From Enterobacter sp. RHBSTW-00175 (GTDB lineage: Bacteria > Pseudomonadota > Gammaproteobacteria > Enterobacterales > Enterobacteriaceae): a stretch of 64,000 bases of DNA. The notes beneath the pieces are model-generated. The model ran no database searches. It was not told where the DNA came from and saw nothing but the letters and a program-made list of their open reading frames with translations. The DNA is taken from the NCBI RefSeq assembly GCF_013927005.1, contig NZ_CP055930.1, positions 3,968,001 through 4,032,000 on the forward strand. Direction: 5' to 3'. This document shows positions 42,624 to 51,702 of this stretch, piece by piece; position 1 is the stretch's first letter, and every line of letters begins with the position of its first letter. Position numbers and translations under genes: made by a program.

Positions 42624-42943
42624 CAGTGTTCCCCGAGTAAGTCGCCAGTTATGTTTTACGTATAACAATTGTGCTTAACATGGCTGGACGGCGCAATTTG
42701 TCTGTACTGACTATAACTTCCAGTATTCACGCGCCCTATACAGATATTCCATTAATGTTATGACGATCACACAACTTACAGTTTTTTGTAGAGTTATCAT
42801 GATGTGAAGGGTAGCGTATAACAAACCAAATGCATTTGACGTCATACGTATACCGCCAGTTATTACAGGCTATTCGGTGGAAGTGAATGAAGTCTGAATG
42901 CGATAAAAACCATAAATTGTTATACCTTCACATGAGGTTGATA
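42624..42943. promoter_or_regulatory. Divergent ganK / ganE control region
   Basis: This 320-base AT-rich gap holds the promoters of both gan operons. The clearest element is a CRP-like site at 42756-42771. No GanR operator is certain; several ACG/CGT-centred short palindromes are present but none clearly recurs. Confidence 0.6.
42756..42771. promoter_or_regulatory. CRP-like site between ganK and ganE
   Basis: TGTTA-TGACGA-TCACA matches TGTGA-N6-TCACA at nine of the ten consensus positions. Catabolite control is expected for a galactan system. Confidence 0.6.
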
Positions 42944-44158
42944 ATGAAAAAGAACATACTCGCTGCTCTGATCCTCTCTACGCTCGCGGTGCAGGTACAC
43001 GCCACCACGCAGCTTAACGTCTGGGAAGACATCAAGAAGTCGTCCGGCATTAAAGATGCGGTCGCCGATTTTGAAAAACAGTACGACGTGAAGGTCAACG
43101 TCCAGGAAACACCTTACGCTCAGCAGCTGGAAAAGTTGCGTCTGGACGGCCCGGCAGGGATTGGTCCGGATGTGCTGGTCATCCCTAACGATCAGCTAGG
43201 CGGCGCCGTTGTGCAAGGGTTATTGACCCCCCTGAATCTGGAGGCTAAGCAGACCGAACAGTACACCCCGGCCTCGATCAACGCCTTCAAAATGGATAAC
43301 ACCCTGTACGGTGTGCCAAAAGCGGTCGAAACGCTGGTGCTTATCTACAACAAAGATCTCATCGACAAACCCCTGAACTCGCTTCAGGACTGGTATGACT
43401 TTTCTAAACAGCAGCGCGCCAAAAACCAGTACGGGTTGCTCGCCAAATTTGACCAGATCTATTACAGCTGGGGGGCTATTTCCCCGATGGGCGGCTACAT
43501 CTTTGGTCAAAACGGCAAAGGTGGCTATAACGCCAGCGACGTGGGTCTGAACAAGCCGGGCGCGGTAGAGGCCGTCACGTATCTGAAAAAATTCTATGCG
43601 GACGATGTCTTCCCGGCGGGGATCGTCGGCGATAACGGGCTGAATGCCATCGACTCCCTGTTCACCGAGAAAAAAGCGGCTGCCGTGATCAACGGCCCGT
43701 GGGCGTTCCAGCCGTATGAGGCAGCGGGGATCAACTACGGCGTTGCGCCGCTGCCTACGCTTCCGGACGGTAAGCCAATGAGCTCCTTCCTCGGGGTGAA
43801 AGGTTATGTTGTCTCCACCTGGAGCAAAGACAAAGCGCTGGCGCAGAAATTCATCGAATTCATCAATCAGCCTCAGTACGTGAAAACGCGCTACATCGCG
43901 ACGCGTGAGATCCCGCCGCTGACGGCGATGATTGACGATCCGGTTATCAAGAATGACGAGAAAGCCAGCGCCGTAGCGGTGCAGGCTGCACGCGCCACCG
44001 CCATGCCGGGTATTCCTGAAATGGGTGAAGTCTGGGGGCCGGCCAACGCCGCGCTGGAGCTGAGCCTGACCGGTAAACAAGATCCAAAAGCCGCGCTGGA
44101 TAGCGCAGAAAAACAGGTTCAGATGCAGATCGAAGCCATGCAGGCCAGCAACCAGTAA
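42944..44158 (+). CDS. ganE: GanE, periplasmic oligogalactan-binding protein (MalE-like)
   Basis: The 404-residue secreted protein has a signal peptide MKKNILAALILSTLAVQVHA and a family-1 solute-binding fold close to MalE (QLNVWEDIKKSSGIKDAVADFEKQYDVKV; LVLIYNKDLIDKPL; INGPWAFQPYEAAGINYGVAPLP). The ATG at 42944 was chosen because a signal peptide follows directly and GAGG lies 7-10 bases upstream. In Dickeya GanE delivers galacto-oligosaccharides to GanFGK. A hairpin follows the gene, so it is probably made in excess of the permeases. Confidence 0.88.
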   Translation: MKKNILAALILSTLAVQVHATTQLNVWEDIKKSSGIKDAVADFEKQYDVKVNVQETPYAQQLEKLRLDGPAGIGPDVLVIPNDQLGGAVVQGLLTPLNLEAKQTEQYTPASINAFKMDNTLYGVPKAVETLVLIYNKDLIDKPLNSLQDWYDFSKQQRAKNQYGLLAKFDQIYYSWGAISPMGGYIFGQNGKGGYNASDVGLNKPGAVEAVTYLKKFYADDVFPAGIVGDNGLNAIDSLFTEKKAAAVINGPWAFQPYEAAGINYGVAPLPTLPDGKPMSSFLGVKGYVVSTWSKDKALAQKFIEFINQPQYVKTRYIATREIPPLTAMIDDPVIKNDEKASAVAVQAARATAMPGIPEMGEVWGPANAALELSLTGKQDPKAALDSAEKQVQMQIEAMQASNQ

Positions 44159-44173
44159 TTTTCTGTTGTCGCA

Positions 44174-44202
44174 GAACGGGAGTACAGGCTCCCGTTCTTT
44201 TT
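44174..44202 (+). terminator. Hairpin with T tract between ganE and ganF
   Basis: The perfect 9-bp stem GAACGGGAG / CTCCCGTTC has a 6-base loop and is followed by five T. It is placed inside the operon, so it likely acts as a partial terminator or 3' stabiliser that keeps the binding protein mRNA more abundant than the permease mRNA, as between malE and malF. Confidence 0.8.
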
Positions 44203-44216
44203 GAAAGGAGTTGTCT

Positions 44217-45521
44217 GTGAGTATCATCCCGGAAAATTTTGCCAAACCGCGCGCTGGCGGGCGTCACGCCTGGACCGGCCTGCTGATGGCTGTCGTACCC
44301 GGCTTCGGTCAGTTCTATCATCGCCAGTGGCTGAAAGGGATTATCTTCCTGGTGCTGCTTGCCAGCTTTATCGGCGTATTTGCTGATTTTCTGCGTGAAG
44401 GGTTGTGGGGGCTGGTGACGCTGGGCGAAGAAGTGCCACGTGACAACTCCATCTTCCTGCTGGCCGAAGGGATCATCAGCGTCTTAATCGCCGCGTTTGG
44501 CGTGATGGTCTGGTATCTGTCGATGCGTGATGCGTGGGTTAACGGCCGTAAACGCGATGAAGGCCTGCCGCTAAATAGCGTGCGCAAACAGTACCAGATG
44601 CTGCTGAGCGACGGCTTCCCGTATCTGATGATCACCCCGGGTTTTATCCTGCTGGTGTTTGTGGTGGTTTTCCCCATTCTGTTTGGCTTTGCTATCGCCT
44701 TTACCAACTACAACCTCTACCACACGCCACCGGCTAAGCTGGTGGACTGGGTTGGCTTTAAGAACTTTATCAATATTTTCACGCTCTCCATCTGGCGTTC
44801 GACCTTCTTCGACGTACTCCAGTGGACGGTGGTCTGGACGCTGCTGGCTACCACGCTGCAATGTTCCGTGGGCGTGCTGCTGGCCATCCTGGTGAACCAG
44901 AAAGATCTGCGCTTTAAGCCGCTTATCCGCACCATCTTTATTCTGCCGTGGGCGGTGCCGGGATTTGTCACCATTCTGGTATTCGCCGGGATGTTTAACG
45001 ACTCCTTCGGGGTGATTAACAATGCGATTCTGGCCTTCTTTGGCATTGCGCCAAAAGCCTGGATGACCGACCCGTTCTGGACCAAAACGGCGCTGATTAT
45101 GATGCAGACCTGGCTCGGCTTCCCGTTTGTGTTCGCCATGACCACCGGCGTGTTGCAGGCGATCCCGGAAGATTTGTATGAAGCGGCCACCATGGACGGC
45201 GCCAGCAGCGCGACCAAGCTGCGCACCATTACGCTGCCGCTGGTGCTGTACTCGATTGCGCCGATCCTTATCACGCAATACACCTTCAACTTCAATAACT
45301 TCAACATTATCTATCTGTTTAACAACGGCGGGCCGGCGGTGGTCGGGTCGAATGCGGGCGGGACCGACATTCTGGTGTCGTGGATCTACAAACTGACGAT
45401 GTCCTCTTCGCAGTACGCGATAGCGGCGACCATCACCATCCTGCTGTCGATTTTCGTCGTCGGCCTGGCGCTGTGGCAGTTCCGCGCCACCAAATCTTTC
45501 AAAAATGACGACATGGCGTAA
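44217..45521 (+). CDS. ganF: GanF, oligogalactan ABC permease (MalF-like)
   Basis: The 434-residue inner membrane protein has MalF-like topology. An N-terminal TM region with GFGQFYHRQWLKGIIFLVLL is followed by a periplasmic insertion and a BPD permease module with EAA loop EDLYEAATMDGASSATKLRTITLPLV. The start is taken as the GTG at 44217 (MSIIPENFAK), with AAAGGAG 7 bases upstream. A TTG at 44211 directly touches that ribosome-binding site and is less likely. It is translated with ganG 11 bases downstream. Confidence 0.88.
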   Translation: MSIIPENFAKPRAGGRHAWTGLLMAVVPGFGQFYHRQWLKGIIFLVLLASFIGVFADFLREGLWGLVTLGEEVPRDNSIFLLAEGIISVLIAAFGVMVWYLSMRDAWVNGRKRDEGLPLNSVRKQYQMLLSDGFPYLMITPGFILLVFVVVFPILFGFAIAFTNYNLYHTPPAKLVDWVGFKNFINIFTLSIWRSTFFDVLQWTVVWTLLATTLQCSVGVLLAILVNQKDLRFKPLIRTIFILPWAVPGFVTILVFAGMFNDSFGVINNAILAFFGIAPKAWMTDPFWTKTALIMMQTWLGFPFVFAMTTGVLQAIPEDLYEAATMDGASSATKLRTITLPLVLYSIAPILITQYTFNFNNFNIIYLFNNGGPAVVGSNAGGTDILVSWIYKLTMSSSQYAIAATITILLSIFVVGLALWQFRATKSFKNDDMA

Positions 45522-45532
45522 GGGACGTAACA

Positions 45533-46384
45533 ATGGCTCAATCACCAAGTATTAAACGTGAGAAGTGGGTACGCCTCTCGCTCTCCTGGCTGGTTATCGT
45601 GCTGGTGTCGACGATTATCATTTATCCGCTGGTGTGGACGGTCGGGGCGTCATTCAACGCCGGTAACAGCCTGCTCAGCTCGTCGATTATCCCGGAGAAC
45701 TTCTCGGTGCAGCATTACGCCGACCTGTTCAACGGCCAGGTGAACTACATGACTTGGTACTGGAACTCGATGAAAATTAGCTTCCTGACCATGGTGCTGA
45801 CCTTAATCAGCGTCAGCTTTACGGCCTATGCCTTCTCGCGCTTTCGCTTTAAGGGGCGTCAGAATGGTTTGATGCTGTTCCTGCTGCTACAGATGATCCC
45901 GCAGTTTTCGGCGCTGATTGCCATCTTCGTGCTGTCGCAGCTTCTGGGGTTAATCAACAGCCATCTGGCGCTGGTGTTGATCTACGTCGGCGGCATGATC
46001 CCGATGAACACTTATCTGATGAAAGGCTATCTCGATGCCATTCCGAAAGATCTGGATGAATCCGCGCGCATGGACGGGGCCAGCAACTTCCGTATTTTCA
46101 TCGAAATCATCATGCCGCTTTCTAAACCGATTGTGGCCGTGGTGGCGCTGTTTTCCTTCACCGGGCCGCTGGGGGATTTCATCCTCTCCAGCACCATTTT
46201 GCGCACCCCAGACAAATACACCTTACCCATCGGGCTTTATAACCTGGTGGCGCAAAAAATGGGTGCCAGTTACACCACCTACGCGGCAGGCGCGGTACTG
46301 ATTGCTGTGCCGGTCGCTGTCCTCTACCTGGCGTTGCAAAAATACTTCGTCTCCGGTCTTACCTCCGGGAGTACTAAAGGATAA
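45533..46384 (+). CDS. ganG: GanG, oligogalactan ABC permease (MalG-like)
   Basis: The 283-residue inner membrane protein has about six hydrophobic segments, beginning SLSWLVIVLVSTIIIYPLVWTVG. Its EAA loop is PKDLDESARMDGASNFRIFIEIIMPLSKP, and it ends FVSGLTSGSTKG like MalG. It forms the transmembrane pore with GanF. It is followed 2 bases later by ganA. Confidence 0.9.
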   Translation: MAQSPSIKREKWVRLSLSWLVIVLVSTIIIYPLVWTVGASFNAGNSLLSSSIIPENFSVQHYADLFNGQVNYMTWYWNSMKISFLTMVLTLISVSFTAYAFSRFRFKGRQNGLMLFLLLQMIPQFSALIAIFVLSQLLGLINSHLALVLIYVGGMIPMNTYLMKGYLDAIPKDLDESARMDGASNFRIFIEIIMPLSKPIVAVVALFSFTGPLGDFILSSTILRTPDKYTLPIGLYNLVAQKMGASYTTYAAGAVLIAVPVAVLYLALQKYFVSGLTSGSTKG

Positions 46385-46386
46385 TC

Positions 46387-47589
46387 ATGAAAAGACTCAA
46401 ACCCGCCTTGCTTGCTGTTTGCCTCTCATGTGGCCTTGCCGCGAGTGCTTTTGCTGCGGATGCGGTGAAAACGCGTCCGTTTAACGCCATGCCTGCGGAT
46501 TTTATTAAGGGCGCGGATATTTCGACCCTGCTGGAAGCAGAACAGCACGGCGCGAAGTTCTATAACCAGAACGGTCAGCAGCAGGATGCAATTGCTGTCC
46601 TCAAAGCGAACGACGTGAACTATGTGCGCCTGCGTTTATGGGTTGACCCGCAGGATGCCGAAGGCAATACCTACGGCGGCGGCAGTAACAATCTGGAAAA
46701 CACCATTACGCTTGCGAAGCGCGTGAAAGCGCAGGGCATGAAACTGCTGCTTGATTTCCATTACAGCGATTTCTGGACCGATCCGGGCAAACAGTTCAAA
46801 CCGAAAGCCTGGGAAAAGATGGATTACCCGCAGCTCAAAACGGCGATCCATGACTACACCCGCGACACCATTGCCCGCTTTAAGAAAGAGGGCGTGCTGC
46901 CGGACATGGTGCAGATCGGTAACGAAATCAACGGCGGAATGCTGTGGCCAGAAGGGAAAAGCTGGGGGCAGGGCGGCGGTGAGTTTGATCGCTTAGCCGG
47001 GCTACTCAACGCTGCCATTGGCGGGATGAAAGAGAATCTGACCGGTGGCGAGCAGGTGAAAATCATGCTGCACCTGGCGGAAGGCACCAAAAATGACACC
47101 TTCCGCTGGTGGTTTGATGAAATCACCAAACGCGACGTCCCGTTCGATATTATCGGCCTGTCGATGTACACCTACTGGAACGGCCCGCTCAGCGCGCTCA
47201 AAAGCAATATGGATGACATCAGCAAGCGCTATAACAAAGACGTGATCGTGGTGGAAGCGGCCTACGGCTATACGCTGGAAAATTGTGATAACGCCGAAAA
47301 CAGCTTCCAGGCCAAAGAAGAGAAGGACGGCGGCTATCCGGGCACCGTTCAGGGCCAGTACGATTATATTCACGATTTAATGCAGTCCGTCATCGACGTG
47401 CCTGACCATCGCGGTAAAGGTATTTTCTATTGGGAGCCGACCTGGATTGCTGTTCCCGGTACCACCTGGGCGACCAAAACCGGCATGAAATATATCCATG
47501 ATGAATGGAAAGAGGGAAATGCCCGCGAGAATCAGGCGTTATTTGATTGCAAAGGAAAAGTGCTGCCGTCAATAACGGTATTTAAATAG
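46387..47589 (+). CDS. ganA: GanA, periplasmic endo-beta-1,4-galactanase (GH53)
   Basis: The 400-residue protein has a signal peptide (cleavage after SAFA, about residue 23) and a GH53 catalytic domain. The acid/base Glu180 is in QIGNEINGG and the nucleophile Glu290 in VVEAAYGY. VNYVRLRLWVDPQDAEGN and LLLDFHYSDFWTDPG are typical of the family. It cuts beta-1,4-galactan side chains of pectin into oligomers in the periplasm. Its location inside the transporter operon fits import of products by GanEFGK. Note that Bacillus uses ganB for this enzyme; the name here follows Dickeya. Confidence 0.93.
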   Translation: MKRLKPALLAVCLSCGLAASAFAADAVKTRPFNAMPADFIKGADISTLLEAEQHGAKFYNQNGQQQDAIAVLKANDVNYVRLRLWVDPQDAEGNTYGGGSNNLENTITLAKRVKAQGMKLLLDFHYSDFWTDPGKQFKPKAWEKMDYPQLKTAIHDYTRDTIARFKKEGVLPDMVQIGNEINGGMLWPEGKSWGQGGGEFDRLAGLLNAAIGGMKENLTGGEQVKIMLHLAEGTKNDTFRWWFDEITKRDVPFDIIGLSMYTYWNGPLSALKSNMDDISKRYNKDVIVVEAAYGYTLENCDNAENSFQAKEEKDGGYPGTVQGQYDYIHDLMQSVIDVPDHRGKGIFYWEPTWIAVPGTTWATKTGMKYIHDEWKEGNARENQALFDCKGKVLPSITVFK

Positions 47590-47616
47590 TTTTTAATCTT
47601 CATTCAGGATGTATTT

Positions 47617-49677
47617 ATGATGAATAAATTTGCGCCTTTAAGTTCAAAGGTCGCTGCGTTATTGCATGGTGCCGACTATAACCCGGAGCAATGGGAGAAT
47701 TACCCCGGTATTATTGAAAAAGATATCGCCATGATGAAGCAGGCGAAATGCAATGTTATGTCGGTCGGGATATTTAGCTGGGCGAAACTTGAACCACGTG
47801 AGGGGGAATATGATTTCGCCTGGCTGGACACTATTATTGAAAAGCTTTATGCGGCAGGTATTCATATTTTCCTGGCGACGCCAACCGGCGCACGCCCGGC
47901 ATGGATGTCGCAAAAATACCCCGAAGTGCTGCGCGTGGGGCGTAACCGCGTGCCCGCACTGCATGGCGGGCGTCATAACCACTGTATGACGTCTCCGGTG
48001 TATCGCGAGAAGACGCTGAAAATCAACAGCCTGCTGGCGGAACGCTATTCGCAACACCCGGCGGTGCTGGGCTGGCATATTTCGAATGAGTATGGCGGGG
48101 AATGCCACTGTAACCTGTGTCAGGAACGTTTCCGCGACTGGCTGAAGGCGCGCTATAAAACCCTGGATGCGCTGAACCATGCGTGGTGGAGCACCTTCTG
48201 GAGTCATACCTACACCGACTGGTCGCAGATTGAGTCGCCTGCACCGCAGGGAGAAGTGTCGATCCACGGCCTGAACCTCGACTGGCGACGCTTTAATACT
48301 GCGCAGGTGACCGATTTCTGCCGCCATGAAGTGGTGCCGTTGAAAGCCGCGAATGCGGAACTGCCGGTGACCACCAACTTCATGGAGTATTTCTACGATT
48401 ACGACTACTGGCAGCTTGCCGGGGCGATCGACTTTATCTCCTGGGACAGCTACCCGATGTGGCACAGGGAAAAAGACGAAACACAGCTTGCCTGCTACAC
48501 CGCCATGTATCACGACATGATGCGCAGCCTGAAGGGCGGCAAACCCTTTGTGCTGATGGAGTCCACACCGAGCACCACCAACTGGCAGCCGACCAGCAAG
48601 CTGAAAAAACCGGGGATGCATATTCTCTCCTCGATGCAGGCGGTGGCTCACGGTGCGGACGCGGTGCAGTACTTCCAGTGGCGCAAGAGCCGCGGGTCGG
48701 TGGAGAAATTCCACGGGGCGATTATCGACCACGTGGGTCATCTTGATACCCGCGTCGGGCGGGAAGTGACGCGCCTTGGCGAAATGCTTGAACGTTTGCC
48801 GGATGTCGTGGGCTGTCGTACTGAAGCCCGGGTGGCGATTATCTTCGACCAGCAAAACCGCTGGGCGCTGGACGATGCCGAAGGGCCGCGCAACAAGGGA
48901 ATGGAATACGAGAAAACCGTAAACGAGCACTATCGTCCGTTCTGGGAGCAGGGCATCGCGGTGGACATCATTGACGCTGATTGCGATCTCAGCCCGTACG
49001 CGCTGGTCATCGCGCCAATGCTCTACATGGTACGTGAAGGCTTTGCCGAACGTGCAGAGGCGTTTGTCGCTGCGGGCGGGCATCTGGTGACGACCTACTG
49101 GAGCGGAGTGGTGGATGAAACGGATCTTTGTCATCTGGGTGGATTCCCGGGGCCGCTGCGTAAGCTTGTGGGAGTCTGGGCTGAGGAGATTGACTGCCTG
49201 GATGACGGTGAACGTAACCTGGTTCAGGGGCTGGCGGGCAATGCGTCAGGGTTGCAGGGGCCGTATCAGGTTCGTCATCTGTGCGAGCTGATCCACGCTG
49301 AGTCCGCACAGGTGCTGGCGACCTACCGTGACGACTTTTACGCTGGCCGGCCTGCCGTCACGGTGAACCGCGTTGGTAAAGGTAAAGCATGGCACGTGGC
49401 GTCGCGCAACGATCTGCCGTTCCAGCGTGATTTCTTCGCCGCCATTATCAACGAGCTGGCGCTGCCGCGGGCCATCGAGGGCGATTTCCCGCCGGGTGTG
49501 GTCGCAACAGCGCGCACGGACGGCGAAACCACCTGGGTGTTTGTGCAGAACTTTACCGCCCAGCAACAGCTCGTCACGCTGCCGCAGGGGTATACCGACT
49601 GCATGACAGATGCCGCTGCGGTAGGCGATACCGTGCTGCTGGCGTGGGACTGCCGGGTGCTGAAGCGTAAAGCGTAG
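47617..49677 (+). CDS. ganB: GanB, cytoplasmic beta-galactosidase / exo-galactanase (GH42)
   Basis: The 686-residue GH42 enzyme has acid/base Glu158 in HISNEYGGECHC and nucleophile Glu315 in VLMESTPSTTNW. A Cys cluster (ECHCNLC) marks the zinc-binding GH42 type. Domains are a TIM barrel (1-~390), a trimerisation domain (~395-600, IIFDQQNRWALDD...) and a C-terminal beta domain. No signal peptide, so it acts on imported oligogalactans. AGGA lies 7 bases before the ATG at 47617; an ATG one codon later is also possible. It is the last gene before a REP pair and a strong terminator. Confidence 0.93.
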   Translation: MMNKFAPLSSKVAALLHGADYNPEQWENYPGIIEKDIAMMKQAKCNVMSVGIFSWAKLEPREGEYDFAWLDTIIEKLYAAGIHIFLATPTGARPAWMSQKYPEVLRVGRNRVPALHGGRHNHCMTSPVYREKTLKINSLLAERYSQHPAVLGWHISNEYGGECHCNLCQERFRDWLKARYKTLDALNHAWWSTFWSHTYTDWSQIESPAPQGEVSIHGLNLDWRRFNTAQVTDFCRHEVVPLKAANAELPVTTNFMEYFYDYDYWQLAGAIDFISWDSYPMWHREKDETQLACYTAMYHDMMRSLKGGKPFVLMESTPSTTNWQPTSKLKKPGMHILSSMQAVAHGADAVQYFQWRKSRGSVEKFHGAIIDHVGHLDTRVGREVTRLGEMLERLPDVVGCRTEARVAIIFDQQNRWALDDAEGPRNKGMEYEKTVNEHYRPFWEQGIAVDIIDADCDLSPYALVIAPMLYMVREGFAERAEAFVAAGGHLVTTYWSGVVDETDLCHLGGFPGPLRKLVGVWAEEIDCLDDGERNLVQGLAGNASGLQGPYQVRHLCELIHAESAQVLATYRDDFYAGRPAVTVNRVGKGKAWHVASRNDLPFQRDFFAAIINELALPRAIEGDFPPGVVATARTDGETTWVFVQNFTAQQQLVTLPQGYTDCMTDAAAVGDTVLLAWDCRVLKRKA

Positions 49678-49689
49678 AGCGGTTTTATT

Positions 49690-49757
49690 GCCGGGTGGCG
49701 CTGCGCTTACCCGGCCTACCAAACCCGTAGGCCCGTGCAAGCGAAGCGCCGCCGGGC
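49690..49757. repeat. BIME: two REP units after ganB
   Basis: The first unit has GCCGGGT / ACCCGGC arms (49690-49715). The second, inverted unit has GCCCG / GCCGGGC arms (49731-49757). They are separated by CTACCAAACCCGTAG. Confidence 0.8.
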
Positions 49758-49773
49758 AAAAAAGGCACAAAAC

Positions 49774-49800
49774 GCCTGCTCCCCGAGCAGGCATTTTTTT
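49774..49800 (+). terminator. Rho-independent terminator after ganB
   Basis: The stem GCCTGCTC / GAGCAGGC with a 3-base loop is followed by ATTTTTTT. It lies between ganB and the EIIB gene, so the latter is either a separate transcript or made by read-through. Confidence 0.9.
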
Positions 49801-49823
49801 ATCCGTAAAAAGAGAGGCGTATT

Positions 49824-50066
49824 ATGGACAGTCAAATTACTCAGCGTTTAATTCCAGCGTTTGGCGGTGACGATAATATCGAGCACATTGAAGCCTGTAT
49901 TACCCGCCTGCGCGTCACGGTAAAAGATTTAAACAAGGTTAATTCAAAGGCGTTACAGGAGGAGGGGGCGCTTGGCGTAATTATTATCGGTCAGCAGGTT
50001 CATGCGATATTTGGCAGGCAGTCTGATACCTTGCGTCAGTTATTAGAAAAGCATTTTAATCATTAA
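49824..50066 (+). CDS. Orphan PTS EIIB domain (glucose family)
   Basis: The 80-residue protein is a stand-alone PTS EIIB domain of the glucose/sucrose superfamily. The phosphorylated Cys25 is in the signature HIEACITRLRVTV, followed by GALGVIIIGQQVHAIFG, which is the end of the domain. AGAGAGG lies 8-14 bases before the ATG. No EIIC or EIIA gene is nearby. It may donate to or accept from another EII complex, or serve a regulatory role for the gan genes. The catalytic Cys is intact, so decay is not evident. Function unknown. Confidence 0.8.
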   Translation: MDSQITQRLIPAFGGDDNIEHIEACITRLRVTVKDLNKVNSKALQEEGALGVIIIGQQVHAIFGRQSDTLRQLLEKHFNH

Positions 50067-50167
50067 ATATAAAAAAGGGATAGCCAAAATAATGGCTATC
50101 CCGAAACAGGAGAATAGACTGCCAGTTGTTGGAGATACAATAACGATTAACGCATTTTAAAAATTAA

Positions 50168-51433
50168 TTACCACCAGGCTTCGACCTGCACGCCAAAGTT
50201 CCAGGTATTATTTGCGGTACCATCTTCGAAGGATTGCCCTTTTTCAGAATCATTCAGGTAAGAAGCAAACACGCGCAGCTCAGGACGCGACATAAAGTCG
50301 GGACCATCGGCCAGGCCCAGGGCAATGGTGTACTTCTCGCCGCTCTGCTTGTATTTCGAACCGTCGGTATAGGTATCTTCCTGGTAGAAGCCACCCACCT
50401 CGCCAATCAGGCGGACATATTCCGTAAACTGATACTGGGCGCGACCCACCAGCGAGACGAGGCGTGACTTGTCGGTGTACTGGGTGGTGTCATCTGCCGA
50501 GCCCCAGGTCAACACGTGGTTGAAGGAGAACTTGTCGGTGATCGGAATCAAGCCGGTATTGATCACGCGGTAGCCAGTCGCATCGTTCACGTAGTTCCAC
50601 ATGTCATACCAGCCGCCACCCTGTGACACCATGTTCTGCGCCAGACCTTTGTTAGCGTACTGCAGCACCAGCTTGTTATAGCCGCCAAACATATCCTGGC
50701 TGATCTCGCCGGTGACCATCACGCCATTATCGGCTTCATACAGCCCGCCATAATCCTTCTGCTTGTTGGTGGGATTTGGCATGGCGTAATCAATACCCAC
50801 TTCTGTCCATGCCCCTGCCCACGGTTTCCAGCCTGCGTAGCGAAGGTCGATATAGTTGATATTCACGTCGTTGTCGCCATCTACGCGGTAGTCTACATCG
50901 TTGGCATCGCCACGGATCCACGCCACGGAGACAGCGCCCGGGCCGAGGGTATAGTTCTCAATACCCGCACCGGAGCCGGAGATATTCCAGTATTTGGTGT
51001 CGATAATGTGCAGGTCATGGCGCTGGTAGTAACGCTTACCGCCCCAAATTACCGCATTCGGATCGCCCGGGATCAGCCCTTTTATCTGGAGATTTAACTG
51101 GCGCAGCCCAAACTGCGCATCGTCACCAAACGTGGTTTCGTTATCGTTTGAACCGTCAGAGACCATGCTCACCATGCTGTCGAGGTAGAAGCTGACGTCG
51201 TTCTTTTTGTACACCTCAGAACCCAGCTCCAGCTCGCCGTAGGTATCGGCTTCGTTACCCAGACGGCCAATTTTATTTTTTTGCCACTCCTCCATCCCAC
51301 CATCCCGTGAGACGCCCACACCAGAGCGAAGATATCCATGAAAATCAATCGGTACAGAAGACGCTGCAAACAGCGAAGGAGACGCTAACGCGGCAGCCAA
51401 CGCAACGGATACAGATCGGATCGTCGTGTTCAT
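50168..51433 (-). CDS. ganL: GanL, maltoporin-like oligogalactan porin
   Basis: The 421-residue outer membrane protein has a signal peptide (MNTTIRSVSVALAAALASPSLFAA) and LamB-family features: VPIDFHGYLRSGVGVSRDG at the N terminus, WGGKRYYQRHDLHIIDTKYW in the middle, and the C-terminal NTWNFGVQVEAWW ending in an aromatic residue as needed for barrel assembly. The ATG at 51433 is used; a start 33 bases earlier precedes no better signal. It is transcribed towards the EIIB gene and is divergent from ganR. Confidence 0.9.
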   Translation of the reverse strand: MNTTIRSVSVALAAALASPSLFAASSVPIDFHGYLRSGVGVSRDGGMEEWQKNKIGRLGNEADTYGELELGSEVYKKNDVSFYLDSMVSMVSDGSNDNETTFGDDAQFGLRQLNLQIKGLIPGDPNAVIWGGKRYYQRHDLHIIDTKYWNISGSGAGIENYTLGPGAVSVAWIRGDANDVDYRVDGDNDVNINYIDLRYAGWKPWAGAWTEVGIDYAMPNPTNKQKDYGGLYEADNGVMVTGEISQDMFGGYNKLVLQYANKGLAQNMVSQGGGWYDMWNYVNDATGYRVINTGLIPITDKFSFNHVLTWGSADDTTQYTDKSRLVSLVGRAQYQFTEYVRLIGEVGGFYQEDTYTDGSKYKQSGEKYTIALGLADGPDFMSRPELRVFASYLNDSEKGQSFEDGTANNTWNFGVQVEAWW

Positions 51434-51510
51434 TGTTACCCTCTTATTGTTTTGTAATACGTTCACAAATCCGCAGTCATAAAATGCCTAAACCTGTTAT
51501 CTGGCAATTA

Positions 51511-51540
51511 CACGATCGTGAATGTGTGATTAAGTGCAAA
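51511..51540. promoter_or_regulatory. Palindrome and weak CRP-like site upstream of ganL
   Basis: CACGATCGTG (51511-51520) is a perfect 10-bp palindrome next to TGTGA-TTAAGT-GCAAA (51525-51540), a partial CRP match. The palindrome is a candidate GanR operator, but an AT-centred core is unusual for LacI-family sites. Confidence 0.35.
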
Positions 51541-51702
51541 TAAAATAGACAATTTTGTTACGAATGATGAGATGAACCATGAAATGTGGCATTGTGAGCG
51601 TCATACTTTTTGATGGTGTTAGGTGCGTGAAAAGAGAGCGGTGTGCGTTTTTTTACATCACCCCTGTTACAATCAGCGCATAACAACATAAGGAACCGGA
51701 CC

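Noticed and set aside
47659..49134. A 491-codon open frame antisense to ganB
   Set aside because: It has low-complexity His/Arg-rich translation, no ribosome-binding site, and is fully contained in the GH42 gene with intact catalytic motifs.
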